The notes under the pieces: model-generated
Database searches by the model: none
What the model was told of the DNA's origin: nothing
The model's input: only the letters and a program-made list of their open reading frames with translations
Shown here: in pieces, positions 1-5,694 of the stretch
How the letters are laid out: each line of letters starts with the position of its first letter
Numbering within the stretch: the first letter of the stretch is position 1
Assembly: GCA_964557975.1 (NCBI GenBank)
Contig: CAZLCG010000050.1
Span: 1-5,742, forward strand
Reading direction: 5' to 3'
Length of the DNA: 5,742 bases
Source of the DNA: Fimenecus sp964557975
GTDB taxonomy: Bacteria; Bacillota; Clostridia; Oscillospirales; Acutalibacteraceae
Translations under genes and position numbers: made by a program

Positions 1-3
1 TTT

Positions 4-22
4 GAAGTTACTTCTCTTTTTT
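4..22 (+). terminator. Possible tail of an upstream rho-independent terminator
   Basis: A small inverted repeat, GAAG (4-7) and CTTC (11-14) with a TTA loop, is followed by a T-rich tract (TCTTTTTT, 15-22). This looks like the end of a plus-strand terminator for a gene lying before the window. The visible stem is only 4 bp and the window starts next to it, so the upper or outer stem cannot be judged. Low certainty. Confidence 0.25.
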
Positions 23-71
23 ATTGGGTCATATCATTTTAGCACATACAATATTGCAAGAAAATTTTATG

Positions 72-100
72 TTGTACGGAACAAAAAAATGGTATATTAT
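72..100 (+). promoter_or_regulatory. Candidate sigma-A promoter of the GH2 glycosidase gene
   Basis: A -35-like TTGTAC (72-77) is followed after 17 bases by TATTAT (95-100). An overlapping extended -10, TGG then TATATT, lies at 90-98. Either gives a start near 105-107 and a leader of about 27 bases. An imperfect palindrome covers the -35: TGTT (70-73), GTACGG, AACA (80-83), extended by TTTT (65-68) and AAAA (85-88) beyond one mismatch. It could be an operator for a sugar-responsive repressor, but that is only positional inference. The ribosome binding site GAGGTG (122-127) follows. Confidence 0.5.
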
Positions 101-132
101 ATTTATATACTTAATTTACGCGAGGTGTTTTT

Positions 133-2403
133 ATGAGAAAGACCGTAAATATAAACAATAATTGGAAATTTAAGAAAAAGCACGGCGATGTCCCTTCTGA
201 AATTCCCGATAATTGGGAAAGCGTTACCCTTCCGCACACCTGGAACGGCGACGACGGTCAGGACGGCGGCAACGACTATTTCAGGGGAAAATGCTGCTAT
301 ATAAGGGAGCTTGACTGCTCGGAGTTCTCCGACGGCGGAAAAGTATTTATTGAATTTTGCGCCGTCAACTCCTCTGCCGAGGTCTATATAAACGGTGAAA
401 AGGCAGGCTCGCACGACGGCGGTTATTCCCTCTGGCGCGCGGATATAACGCCGTATTTAAAGGATAAAAACATCATCTGCGTAATTGCCGACAATTCCCC
501 GAGCGACCGCGTCTATCCGCAGATTGCGGATTTTACGTTCTACGGCGGAATATACCGTGACGTAAACATTATTTCCGTCCCCGCCTCTCATTTCAGCCTT
601 GAGTATTACGGCGGAAGCGGTCTGAAAATAACGCCCGAAATAAACAATAACAAGGCATTTGTTGAAGCAGAGGTGTTTTTAACCGACGCCGCGCCCTCTC
701 AAGCGCTTGTTTTCACTTTGAAAGACGGCGAAAGTGTTATTGAAACCAGAACCGTTTCTGCGGATGAAACAAAACAAGTCTTTGAAATTGACAATGTTCA
801 TCTTTGGAACGGCACAAAAGACCCTCACCTTTACTCTATGGAGGTTTCACTTAAATGCGGCGACAACGCGCTTGACGCGGTTTCGTCCCATTTCGGCTGC
901 CGCAGCTTTAAAATCGACCCGCAGAAGGGCTTTATCTTAAACGGACAGCCGTACCCGCTAAGAGGCGTTTCAAGGCATCAGGACAGACCGCATATAGGCA
1001 ACGCCCTGCTCCCCGAGCATCACAGCGAGGATATTGATTTAATCTGCGAGCTCGGCGCAACGACCGTGCGACTTGCCCACTATCAGCACAATCAGTATTT
1101 CTATGATTTGTGCGACAAAAAAGGGCTTGTCGTGTGGGCTGAAATTCCTTATATTTCAAACCATATGAAGCAGGGCAGGGAAAACACCGTTTCTCAGATG
1201 AAGGAGCTTATTACACAGAATTACAACCATCCGTCAATTGTCGTATGGGGGCTTTCAAACGAGATTACAATGGGCGGCGCGGACAGCGATATTACGGAAA
1301 ATCACAAAATACTTAACGACCTTGCCCACGGTATGGATAAAACAAGGCTCACCACGGCGGCAGCCATTTCCACCTGCCCGCCGTCAGCGGAATATCTTGC
1401 CATTCCCGACGTGATTTCCTACAACCATTATTTCGGCTGGTACGGCGGAAGCACCGAAATGAACGGTCCGTGGCTCGACAAATTCCATAAAAAATATCCC
1501 GACCGTCCGATAGGGCTTTCGGAATACGGCTGCGAGGCGCTCAACTGGCACGCCTCCAACCCCGTTCAGGGCGATTATACCGAGGAATATCAGGCATATT
1601 ACCATGAAGAGCTGATCAAGCAGATTATCGAGCGCCCCTACCTTTGGGCAACGCATGTTTGGAATATGTTTGACTTTGCGGCGGATTTGCGCGCCGAAGG
1701 CGGAGAAAACGGAATGAACCACAAGGGGCTTGTAACCTTTGACCGCAAATATAAAAAAGATTCCTTCTTTGCTTACAAAGCGTGGCTCTCGGATGAGCCG
1801 TTCGTTCACATCTGCGGCAAGCGCTATGTTAACCGAGCGGAAGACGCAACCAAGGTCACCGTATATACAAATCAACCGCAGGTTGAGCTTTTCTCGAACG
1901 GTGTATCGCTCGGCGTGCAGAAAAGGGGCAAATATCCTTTCTATTACTACAGCGTTGAATTAAACGGCGAAACGAGGCTTACCGCCAAAGCAGGCGAATG
2001 CACGGACGAAAGCGTTATAGTCAAGGTCGATAAGCCCGACGAAAGCTATATTATGAAGGATGCGAACGAGGTAATAAACTGGTTTGAAATCGAAACCCCC
2101 GAGGGCAGATTTTCCGTTAACGACAAAATCGGCGATATAGTTAAAACCCCGTCGGGTATTTTAGCCTGCCTTAAAATTTTAAAGACCTTAAAATCCTCAT
2201 TAAAGCAATCGGATAAAACGGACGGCGGAAATGAAGAAAAGGGCAAAAGCCTTTTAGACGGAGTTACCCTCAATTCAGGTATTATAAAAATGGCTATGGG
2301 CTTTACAGTCAAGCGCGCACTGTCGATGGCTAACGGTATGTTCTCAAAGGAGCAGATAATTGAAATCAACCGTATATTAAATAAGGCAAAAAAAAGAAAA
2401 TAA
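133..2403 (+). CDS. GH2 glycoside hydrolase, probable beta-galactosidase
   Basis: This is a complete 756-residue GH2 exo-glycosidase. It should hydrolyse terminal beta-linked sugars, most likely beta-galactosides, in the cytoplasm, since no signal peptide is visible. Domains in order: a sugar-binding jelly roll (about 1-150, with GGIYRDV at 138-144), an immunoglobulin-like domain (about 160-262) and a TIM barrel (266 to about 560). Barrel motifs are GVSRHQDR (278-285), TTVRLAHYQH (310-319), the SNE acid/base site (E377), LSEYG with the likely nucleophile E464, and HVWNMFDF (508-515). A beta-sandwich (about 565-635, VELFSNG) follows. The final ~115 residues are a mainly helical extension with a charged linker near 690-706. 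The ATG is set by GAGGTG seven to ten bases upstream. I see no NxK motif of beta-glucuronidases after the nucleophile, so galactosidase is preferred. The exact substrate is not determined by sequence. It is transcribed separately from nadBC. Confidence 0.9.
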   Translation: MRKTVNINNNWKFKKKHGDVPSEIPDNWESVTLPHTWNGDDGQDGGNDYFRGKCCYIRELDCSEFSDGGKVFIEFCAVNSSAEVYINGEKAGSHDGGYSLWRADITPYLKDKNIICVIADNSPSDRVYPQIADFTFYGGIYRDVNIISVPASHFSLEYYGGSGLKITPEINNNKAFVEAEVFLTDAAPSQALVFTLKDGESVIETRTVSADETKQVFEIDNVHLWNGTKDPHLYSMEVSLKCGDNALDAVSSHFGCRSFKIDPQKGFILNGQPYPLRGVSRHQDRPHIGNALLPEHHSEDIDLICELGATTVRLAHYQHNQYFYDLCDKKGLVVWAEIPYISNHMKQGRENTVSQMKELITQNYNHPSIVVWGLSNEITMGGADSDITENHKILNDLAHGMDKTRLTTAAAISTCPPSAEYLAIPDVISYNHYFGWYGGSTEMNGPWLDKFHKKYPDRPIGLSEYGCEALNWHASNPVQGDYTEEYQAYYHEELIKQIIERPYLWATHVWNMFDFAADLRAEGGENGMNHKGLVTFDRKYKKDSFFAYKAWLSDEPFVHICGKRYVNRAEDATKVTVYTNQPQVELFSNGVSLGVQKRGKYPFYYYSVELNGETRLTAKAGECTDESVIVKVDKPDESYIMKDANEVINWFEIETPEGRFSVNDKIGDIVKTPSGILACLKILKTLKSSLKQSDKTDGGNEEKGKSLLDGVTLNSGIIKMAMGFTVKRALSMANGMFSKEQIIEINRILNKAKKRK

Positions 2404-2434
2404 TTGTTCAAAAGCCGTTCTTTTGTGGTATTAT
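2404..2434 (+). promoter_or_regulatory. Candidate nadBC promoter with an overlapping inverted repeat
   Basis: An extended -10, TGG then TATTAT, lies at 2426-2434. The -35 is weak: TTGTTC (2404-2409, spacing 19) or TTCAAA (2407-2412, spacing 16). The start would fall near 2441, giving a leader of about 30 bases. The spacer contains a perfect 6-bp inverted repeat, CAAAAG (2409-2414) and CTTTTG (2420-2425), with a 5-base gap, in a classic repressor position. No match to a NiaR or NrtR operator is evident to me. The promoter starts right after the GH2 stop codon, with no strong terminator between. Confidence 0.5.
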
Positions 2435-2472
2435 ATATTAAATTCACTAACTTACAAAGAGATGTGTAATTT

Positions 2473-3930
2473 ATGCAAAAAAGATATGACGTTTTAATTG
2501 TCGGCAGCGGCGTAGGCGGGCTTTATACCGCGCTTTCCCTTCCCGAAAGCCTGTCGGTTCTTATGCTTTCAAAAAAATCCGATACGCTTTCCAACAGCAA
2601 TTTGGCTCAGGGCGGAGTAGCGGCGGTTTTAAGCTTTGAAAACGACAGCTTTGAGCTTCATTATGAGGATACAATGATAGCGGGCGGTCGGGCAAATAAC
2701 CCTGACGCTGTTAACGTCCTTGTCCGCGAAGGTCCCGATGACGTCAGAAGGATTATGTCCTACGGCGTTGATTTCGACAAAAATCCCGACGGAACTATCC
2801 AAAAGACGCTTGAGGGCGGTCATTGCCGCAGAAGAATTGTTCACCATAAGGATACTACGGGGGCGGAAATAGTTAAAAAATTACTTGAAGAGGTTCACAG
2901 AAGAAAAAACATCACTCAATGCCCCGACACTATGGTATATAAGCTCGAAAAAGTGAAAAGCGGCTTCTGTGCGGATATACTTGACGCAGAGGGCGGCGCG
3001 CACTGTGTTTTCTGCGATTACTGCGTGCTTGCTACAGGGGGTATCGGCAGGGTTTACAAATACACAACAAATCCCGCTGTCGCAACGGGCGACGGCATAC
3101 GCCTTGCTTACGAATTAGGCGCGTCAATCAAGCATTTAAGCTATGTTCAGTTTCACCCGACGGCGTTTAACGGCGCGGACCGCGAACAGTTTCTTATAAG
3201 CGAGGCTGTAAGGGGCGAGGGCGCGTATCTTCTCAACTGCAATAAAGAGCGCTTTATGCACCGCTATGACGAAAGGCTTGAATTAGCTCCGAGAGACGTT
3301 GTTTCAAGAGCTGTAATTCTTGAGAGCAGAAAGACGGGGAGCAACGAGTTTTTCCTTGACATTACCCACCGTGACAGGGATTACCTTTTAAACCGCTTTC
3401 CGGGTATTTATGCGGGCTGTATGCAGCACGGCGTTGATATTACTAAGGATTTAATACCTATATTCCCCTGCCAGCATTACTTAATGGGCGGAATTGATGT
3501 GTCGCTTGATGCAAGGACCTCTGTTTCAAGGCTCTATGCGGTCGGCGAATGTTCTCACACGGGGGTTCACGGCAAAAACAGGCTTGCGAGCAATTCCCTG
3601 CTTGAGGCGCTTGTTTTCGGCAGACACGCCGCGGAGGATATTACAAAATGCGTAAACGCCGACTTTGCCCATGTTGCCGTTACGGAACATGAGCTTGATA
3701 TTTCGGGCGCGCCTATGCCAAAGGGTTTGAGAACCGAAATCCGCTCTATAATGCAAAGGGCGTATTTCGTAATTCCGGACGAGGGTGCGGTCAGAACGGG
3801 GCTTAAGCGTGTTGACGCAATTCTTAAAAGACTTCAAACAGGTAAATTTGCAATTGCGCCGGACTACTGCGAGGCTTTAAGCCTTGCGACTGTCGCGCAT
3901 ATTATTCTAAAGGAGGTCGACGAGGGATGA
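2473..3930 (+). CDS. nadB: L-aspartate oxidase NadB
   Basis: NadB is an FAD enzyme that oxidises L-aspartate to iminoaspartate, the first step of de novo NAD synthesis. In an anaerobe the electron acceptor is probably fumarate. The 485-residue product has the N-terminal dinucleotide fold (DVLIVGSGVGG, 6-16), SNLAQGGVA (42-50), EGGH (114-117), VQFHPT (225-230), RGEG (247-250), PRDVV (273-277), HYLMGG (335-340) and AVGECSHTGVHG followed by NRLASNSLLE (369-378). E114, H228, R274, H335 and R370 match, from memory, the E. coli active-site residues E121, H244, R290, H351 and R386 at a nearly constant offset. These favour NadB over succinate dehydrogenase or fumarate reductase flavoproteins. The protein is shorter than E. 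coli NadB (540) and stops before the C-terminal ESRG...DYP motif. The ATG follows a modest AAAGAGA site (2456-2462). The stop overlaps the nadC start by 4 bp. Confidence 0.95.
   Translation: MQKRYDVLIVGSGVGGLYTALSLPESLSVLMLSKKSDTLSNSNLAQGGVAAVLSFENDSFELHYEDTMIAGGRANNPDAVNVLVREGPDDVRRIMSYGVDFDKNPDGTIQKTLEGGHCRRRIVHHKDTTGAEIVKKLLEEVHRRKNITQCPDTMVYKLEKVKSGFCADILDAEGGAHCVFCDYCVLATGGIGRVYKYTTNPAVATGDGIRLAYELGASIKHLSYVQFHPTAFNGADREQFLISEAVRGEGAYLLNCNKERFMHRYDERLELAPRDVVSRAVILESRKTGSNEFFLDITHRDRDYLLNRFPGIYAGCMQHGVDITKDLIPIFPCQHYLMGGIDVSLDARTSVSRLYAVGECSHTGVHGKNRLASNSLLEALVFGRHAAEDITKCVNADFAHVAVTEHELDISGAPMPKGLRTEIRSIMQRAYFVIPDEGAVRTGLKRVDAILKRLQTGKFAIAPDYCEALSLATVAHIILKEVDEG
3909..3916 (+). promoter_or_regulatory. 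Strong ribosome binding site of nadC inside nadB
   Basis: AAAGGAGG, close to the ideal anti-16S match, lies within the last codons of nadB, ten bases before the nadC ATG at 3927. Together with the ATGA overlap it fixes the nadC start. It also suggests that nadC is initiated efficiently by itself as well as by coupled translation. Confidence 0.8.
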
Positions 3931-4766
3931 AACTGCCGATGTTTTATGTTGACGGCATAATAAAAAACGCGCTGGCGGAGGATATTAACTATATAGACGT
4001 TGCCACCGATTACCTTATTCCCGAAGAACAGACCGACACGGCTTTTTTCATATCAAAGGCGGACGGCGTTTTGTGCGGAATTGACGTTGCGTTAAGAGTA
4101 TTTCGGCTTCTCGATCCGTCCTTTGACGCAAAGGTGTATTTTACGGACGGACAGCAAATTAAAAAAGGCGATATAATCGCCGAATTTACAGGTAAAACTG
4201 CGCTCCTTTTAAAGGGTGAAAGAACCGCCCTTAACCTGCTTCAGCATATGTCGGGAATTGCCACACAGACCAACAAAGCCGTTAAGCTCTGCGAGGGGAC
4301 AAACGCTCAAGTGACCGACACGCGCAAGACGCTCCCCGGTATGCGCGCACTGCAAAAATATGCTGTTGTCTGCGGCGGCGGCAGGAACCACCGCTTTAAC
4401 CTTTCGGACTGCGCTATGCTTAAAGACAATCATATTGACGCGGGAGGCGGAATTACCAACGCCGTAAAAGCACTTCGCGGAAAGCTCGGTCATACGGCTA
4501 AAATCGAGGTCGAGACCCGAAATCTCGCCGAGGTTGAAGAAGCCGTTTCGGCGGGCGCGGATATAATTATGCTTGACAATATGACAAACGGTATGATGGC
4601 TGAAGCGGTAAAGCTGATTGACGGCAAGGCAAAGACCGAAGCGTCGGGCGGAATTACGCTTAAAAATATTGCCGAGGTTGCAAAAACAGGCGTTGATATA
4701 ATCTCATTGGGCGCTCTCACCCATTCCGTAACAGCCTTTGATATATCAATGAAAATGAAAAAATAA
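3927..4766 (+). CDS. nadC: Nicotinate-nucleotide pyrophosphorylase (quinolinate phosphoribosyltransferase) NadC
   Basis: NadC converts quinolinate and PRPP to nicotinate mononucleotide, CO2 and pyrophosphate, joining the de novo route to the common NAD pathway. The 279-residue length is normal for this type II phosphoribosyltransferase. The N-terminal open-faced sandwich (about 1-110) ends in KGERTALN (R99). The barrel carries the signature DTRKTLPGMR (131-140), GGGRNHR (150-156), LKDNHI (165-170), IEVET (193-197, E195), MLDNM (215-219, D217) and SGGI (240-243), which bind quinolinate and the PRPP phosphates. These exclude nicotinate phosphoribosyltransferase PncB. The gene overlaps nadB by 4 bp, and a terminator follows 23 bases after the stop, so the operon ends here. 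No nadA lies next to it. Confidence 0.96.
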   Translation: MKLPMFYVDGIIKNALAEDINYIDVATDYLIPEEQTDTAFFISKADGVLCGIDVALRVFRLLDPSFDAKVYFTDGQQIKKGDIIAEFTGKTALLLKGERTALNLLQHMSGIATQTNKAVKLCEGTNAQVTDTRKTLPGMRALQKYAVVCGGGRNHRFNLSDCAMLKDNHIDAGGGITNAVKALRGKLGHTAKIEVETRNLAEVEEAVSAGADIIMLDNMTNGMMAEAVKLIDGKAKTEASGGITLKNIAEVAKTGVDIISLGALTHSVTAFDISMKMKK

Positions 4767-4789
4767 AATAATTTTAATAATAAATTTTT

Positions 4790-4820
4790 ATCCTCCCTGT
4801 TGCAAGGGAGGATTTAATTT
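4790..4820 (+). terminator. Rho-independent terminator of nadBC
   Basis: ATCCTCCCT (4790-4798) pairs perfectly with AGGGAGGAT (4805-4813) across a 6-base loop, GTTGCA. It is followed by TTTAATTT and further T-rich sequence. The 9-bp GC-rich stem directly after nadC marks the operon end. The U tract is interrupted by AA, so termination may be incomplete. The stem core CCTCCCT/AGGGAGG is the same as the first hairpin of the tandem repeats at 5237-5742. Confidence 0.75.
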
Positions 4821-4833
4821 GGTTTCTTTTCCT

Positions 4834-4999
4834 GTTTCCGTGATAAATTGTTTTGCCGAAGCGAGGTTCACATTGAGCGATTGCCATAATATGCTGTTTT
4901 TCAATGCAAATCAAGCCTAAAAGGCGCAGGTTTGCCCCTATATGCCCAATCACGGCAATAGGAACTCATCTTTCGGGAGCAAAAAATTTTTACGGAAAC
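4834..4999 (+). ncRNA. Candidate structured RNA (or folded small mobile element), family unknown
   Basis: The two ends of this 166-base stretch form a long bulged helix: GTTTCCGT (4834-4841) with ACGGAAAC (4992-4999), AAATT (4845-4849) with AATTT (4985-4989), TTTTG (4851-4855) with CAAAA (4980-4984), and CCGAA (4856-4860) with TTCGG (4972-4976). That is 23 Watson-Crick pairs. A possible inner extension pairs GAG and TTC (4863-4865, 4867-4869) with GAACTC (4962-4967). Inside lie three hairpins: CATTGA/TCAATG (4871-4876/4901-4906); a two-part stem GCAAATC/GGTTTGC (4906-4912/4929-4935) topped by GCCT/AGGC (4915-4918/4922-4925); and CCTAT+TGCC with GGCA+ATAGG (4937-4962). T4911 with G4930 and G4861 with T4971 pair only if the plus strand is the RNA. 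I do not recognise an Rfam family. No good promoter is visible, so expression is unproven. A MITE-like element is the main alternative. Confidence 0.5.
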
Positions 5000-5175
5000 T
5001 TGTTTTTTCACGGTTTTAGTAAAGAGCCTCGGGTTTTTCCGAAAAATGCAAGTTCTCTCCTTATCGGTCAATATAATTACTTTAAGATAAATCCTGTAAA
5101 ATTATGTACTTTCTTTGACTCGCAGCCGTTGTATTTGCGCCCGTCGGCATTTTAACAAATTTCAAATTGTGCGTA
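5000..5175. other. Intergenic stretch with no gene recognised
   Basis: This AT-rich stretch lies between the folded element and the next terminator. An 83-codon plus-strand reading frame crosses it (ATG at 4904), but it has no ribosome binding site, runs through the hairpins of the folded element and shows no familiar domain. Small structures are visible: TTTTT/AAAAA around CCG (5034-5046), and GCGCCC (5137-5142), which is complementary to GGGCGC (5176-5181) of the terminator. If the folded element is transcribed on the plus strand, this could be the 3' part of the same transcript, about 370 bases in all. Confidence 0.4.
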
Positions 5176-5206
5176 GGGCGCGGCGTCCCTGACGCGCCGT
5201 TTTTTA
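5176..5206 (+). terminator. GC-rich rho-independent terminator
   Basis: GGCGCG (5177-5182) can pair with CGCGCC (5193-5198). Alternatively GCGTC (5183-5187) pairs with GACGC (5191-5195) across a CCT loop, with GGC/GCC outside. Either fold is directly followed by TTTTTT (5200-5205). This is the best-formed terminator in the window, yet no protein gene precedes it after nadC. It could end a non-coding transcript from the 4834-4999 region or act as a backup for nadBC. The sequence around it (TAGGGCG...) also resembles interspersed hairpins I associate with gut clostridia, so it may itself be a repeat copy. Confidence 0.7.
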
Positions 5207-5236
5207 TTCTCTTTTTGAAGTTGTATACCTTTTAAG

Positions 5237-5350
5237 CCTCCCTTGTAAGCGGGAGGTGGCAAACGCATTGCGTTTGACGGAGGGATTGACATATTAGGAA
5301 AAAATAAAATTCGTTTTTTGATTTTATTTACAATCCTTGGTCGTTCTATG
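5237..5350. repeat. Repeat unit 1 (diverged)
   Basis: Hairpin A is CCTCCC/GGGAGG with an 8-base TTGTAAGC loop. Hairpin B spans 5260-5276. Hairpin C pairs GGATTG (5283-5288) with CAATCC (5331-5336), and its inner arms AAATAAAAT and ATTTTATTT are perfectly complementary (9 bp). The linker differs from the other units: GG before the A tract, six instead of seven Ts, and TTGGTCG instead of TCGGTCA. This unit borders unrelated sequence on its left side, as expected for the array edge. Confidence 0.85.
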
Positions 5351-5464
5351 CCTCCCTTGTAAGCGGGAGGTGGCAAACGCATTGCGTTTGACGGAGGGAT
5401 TGCCATGTTATAAAAAATAAAATTCGTTTTTTTGATTTAATTTACAATCCTCGGTCATTCTATG
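5351..5464. repeat. Repeat unit 2
   Basis: It has the same hairpin A head as unit 1 (TTGTAAGC loop) but the linker of unit 3, so it is intermediate between the two subtypes. Palindrome B spans 5374-5390. Hairpin C pairs 5397-5402 with 5445-5450. The inner A/T arm reads ATTTAATTT, one mismatch away from the perfect complement seen in unit 1. Confidence 0.85.
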
Positions 5465-5579
5465 CCTCCCTTGTGTAAAGGGAGGTGGCAAACGCATTGC
5501 GTTTGACGGAGGGATTGCCATGTTATAAAAAATAAAATTCGTTTTTTTGATTTAATTTACAATCCTCGGTCATTCTATG
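5465..5579. repeat. Repeat unit 3
   Basis: The head is the second subtype: CCTCCCTT (5465-5472) pairs with AAGGGAGG (5478-5485) around GTGTA, an 8-bp stem and one base longer overall. Palindrome B spans 5489-5505. Hairpin C pairs 5512-5517 with 5560-5565. The linker is identical to that of unit 2. Confidence 0.85.
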
Positions 5580-5694
5580 CCTCCCTTGTGTAAAGGGAGG
5601 TGGCAAACGCATTGCGTTTGACGGAGGGATTGACATGTTAGAAAAAATAAAATTCGTTTTTTTGATTTAATTTACAATCCTCGGTCATTCTATG
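5580..5694. repeat. Repeat unit 4
   Basis: It has the same 8-bp head as unit 3. Palindrome B spans 5604-5620. Hairpin C pairs 5627-5632 with 5675-5680. The linker differs from unit 3 only near its start (GACATGTTAG instead of GCCATGTTAT). Confidence 0.85.

Noticed and set aside
1..20. TTTGAAGTT shared between the window start and 5214-5222
   Set aside because: A nine-base match in A/T-rich sequence with no extension; likely chance.
1384..1875. Minus-strand 163-codon reading frame inside the GH2 gene
   Set aside because: It is a shadow of the catalytic domain coding sequence, with no ribosome binding site or domain.
4882..4890. Extended -10 (TGC followed by CATAAT) as a promoter for a non-coding RNA
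   Set aside because: There is no acceptable -35 at 16-18 bases; TTCACA at 4867 is only 12 bases away. The site also lies inside one of the hairpins of the folded element.
5071..5100. Minus-strand promoter (TTTACA, 19 bases, TATATT) that would transcribe the folded element in the opposite direction
   Set aside because: The spacing is long and the U-G type pairs in the element favour the plus strand. Not strong enough to list, though it cannot be excluded.
4904..5155. Plus-strand 83-codon reading frame
   Set aside because: It has no ribosome binding site, its start lies inside the hairpins of the folded element, the composition is unlike the neighbouring genes, and there is no recognisable domain.
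5152..5406. Minus-strand 84-codon reading frame with a duplicated PPSNAMRLPPPAYKGG segment
   Set aside because: It is the tandem DNA repeat read as protein. The duplication follows the 114-bp period, and there is no ribosome binding site or independent conservation.
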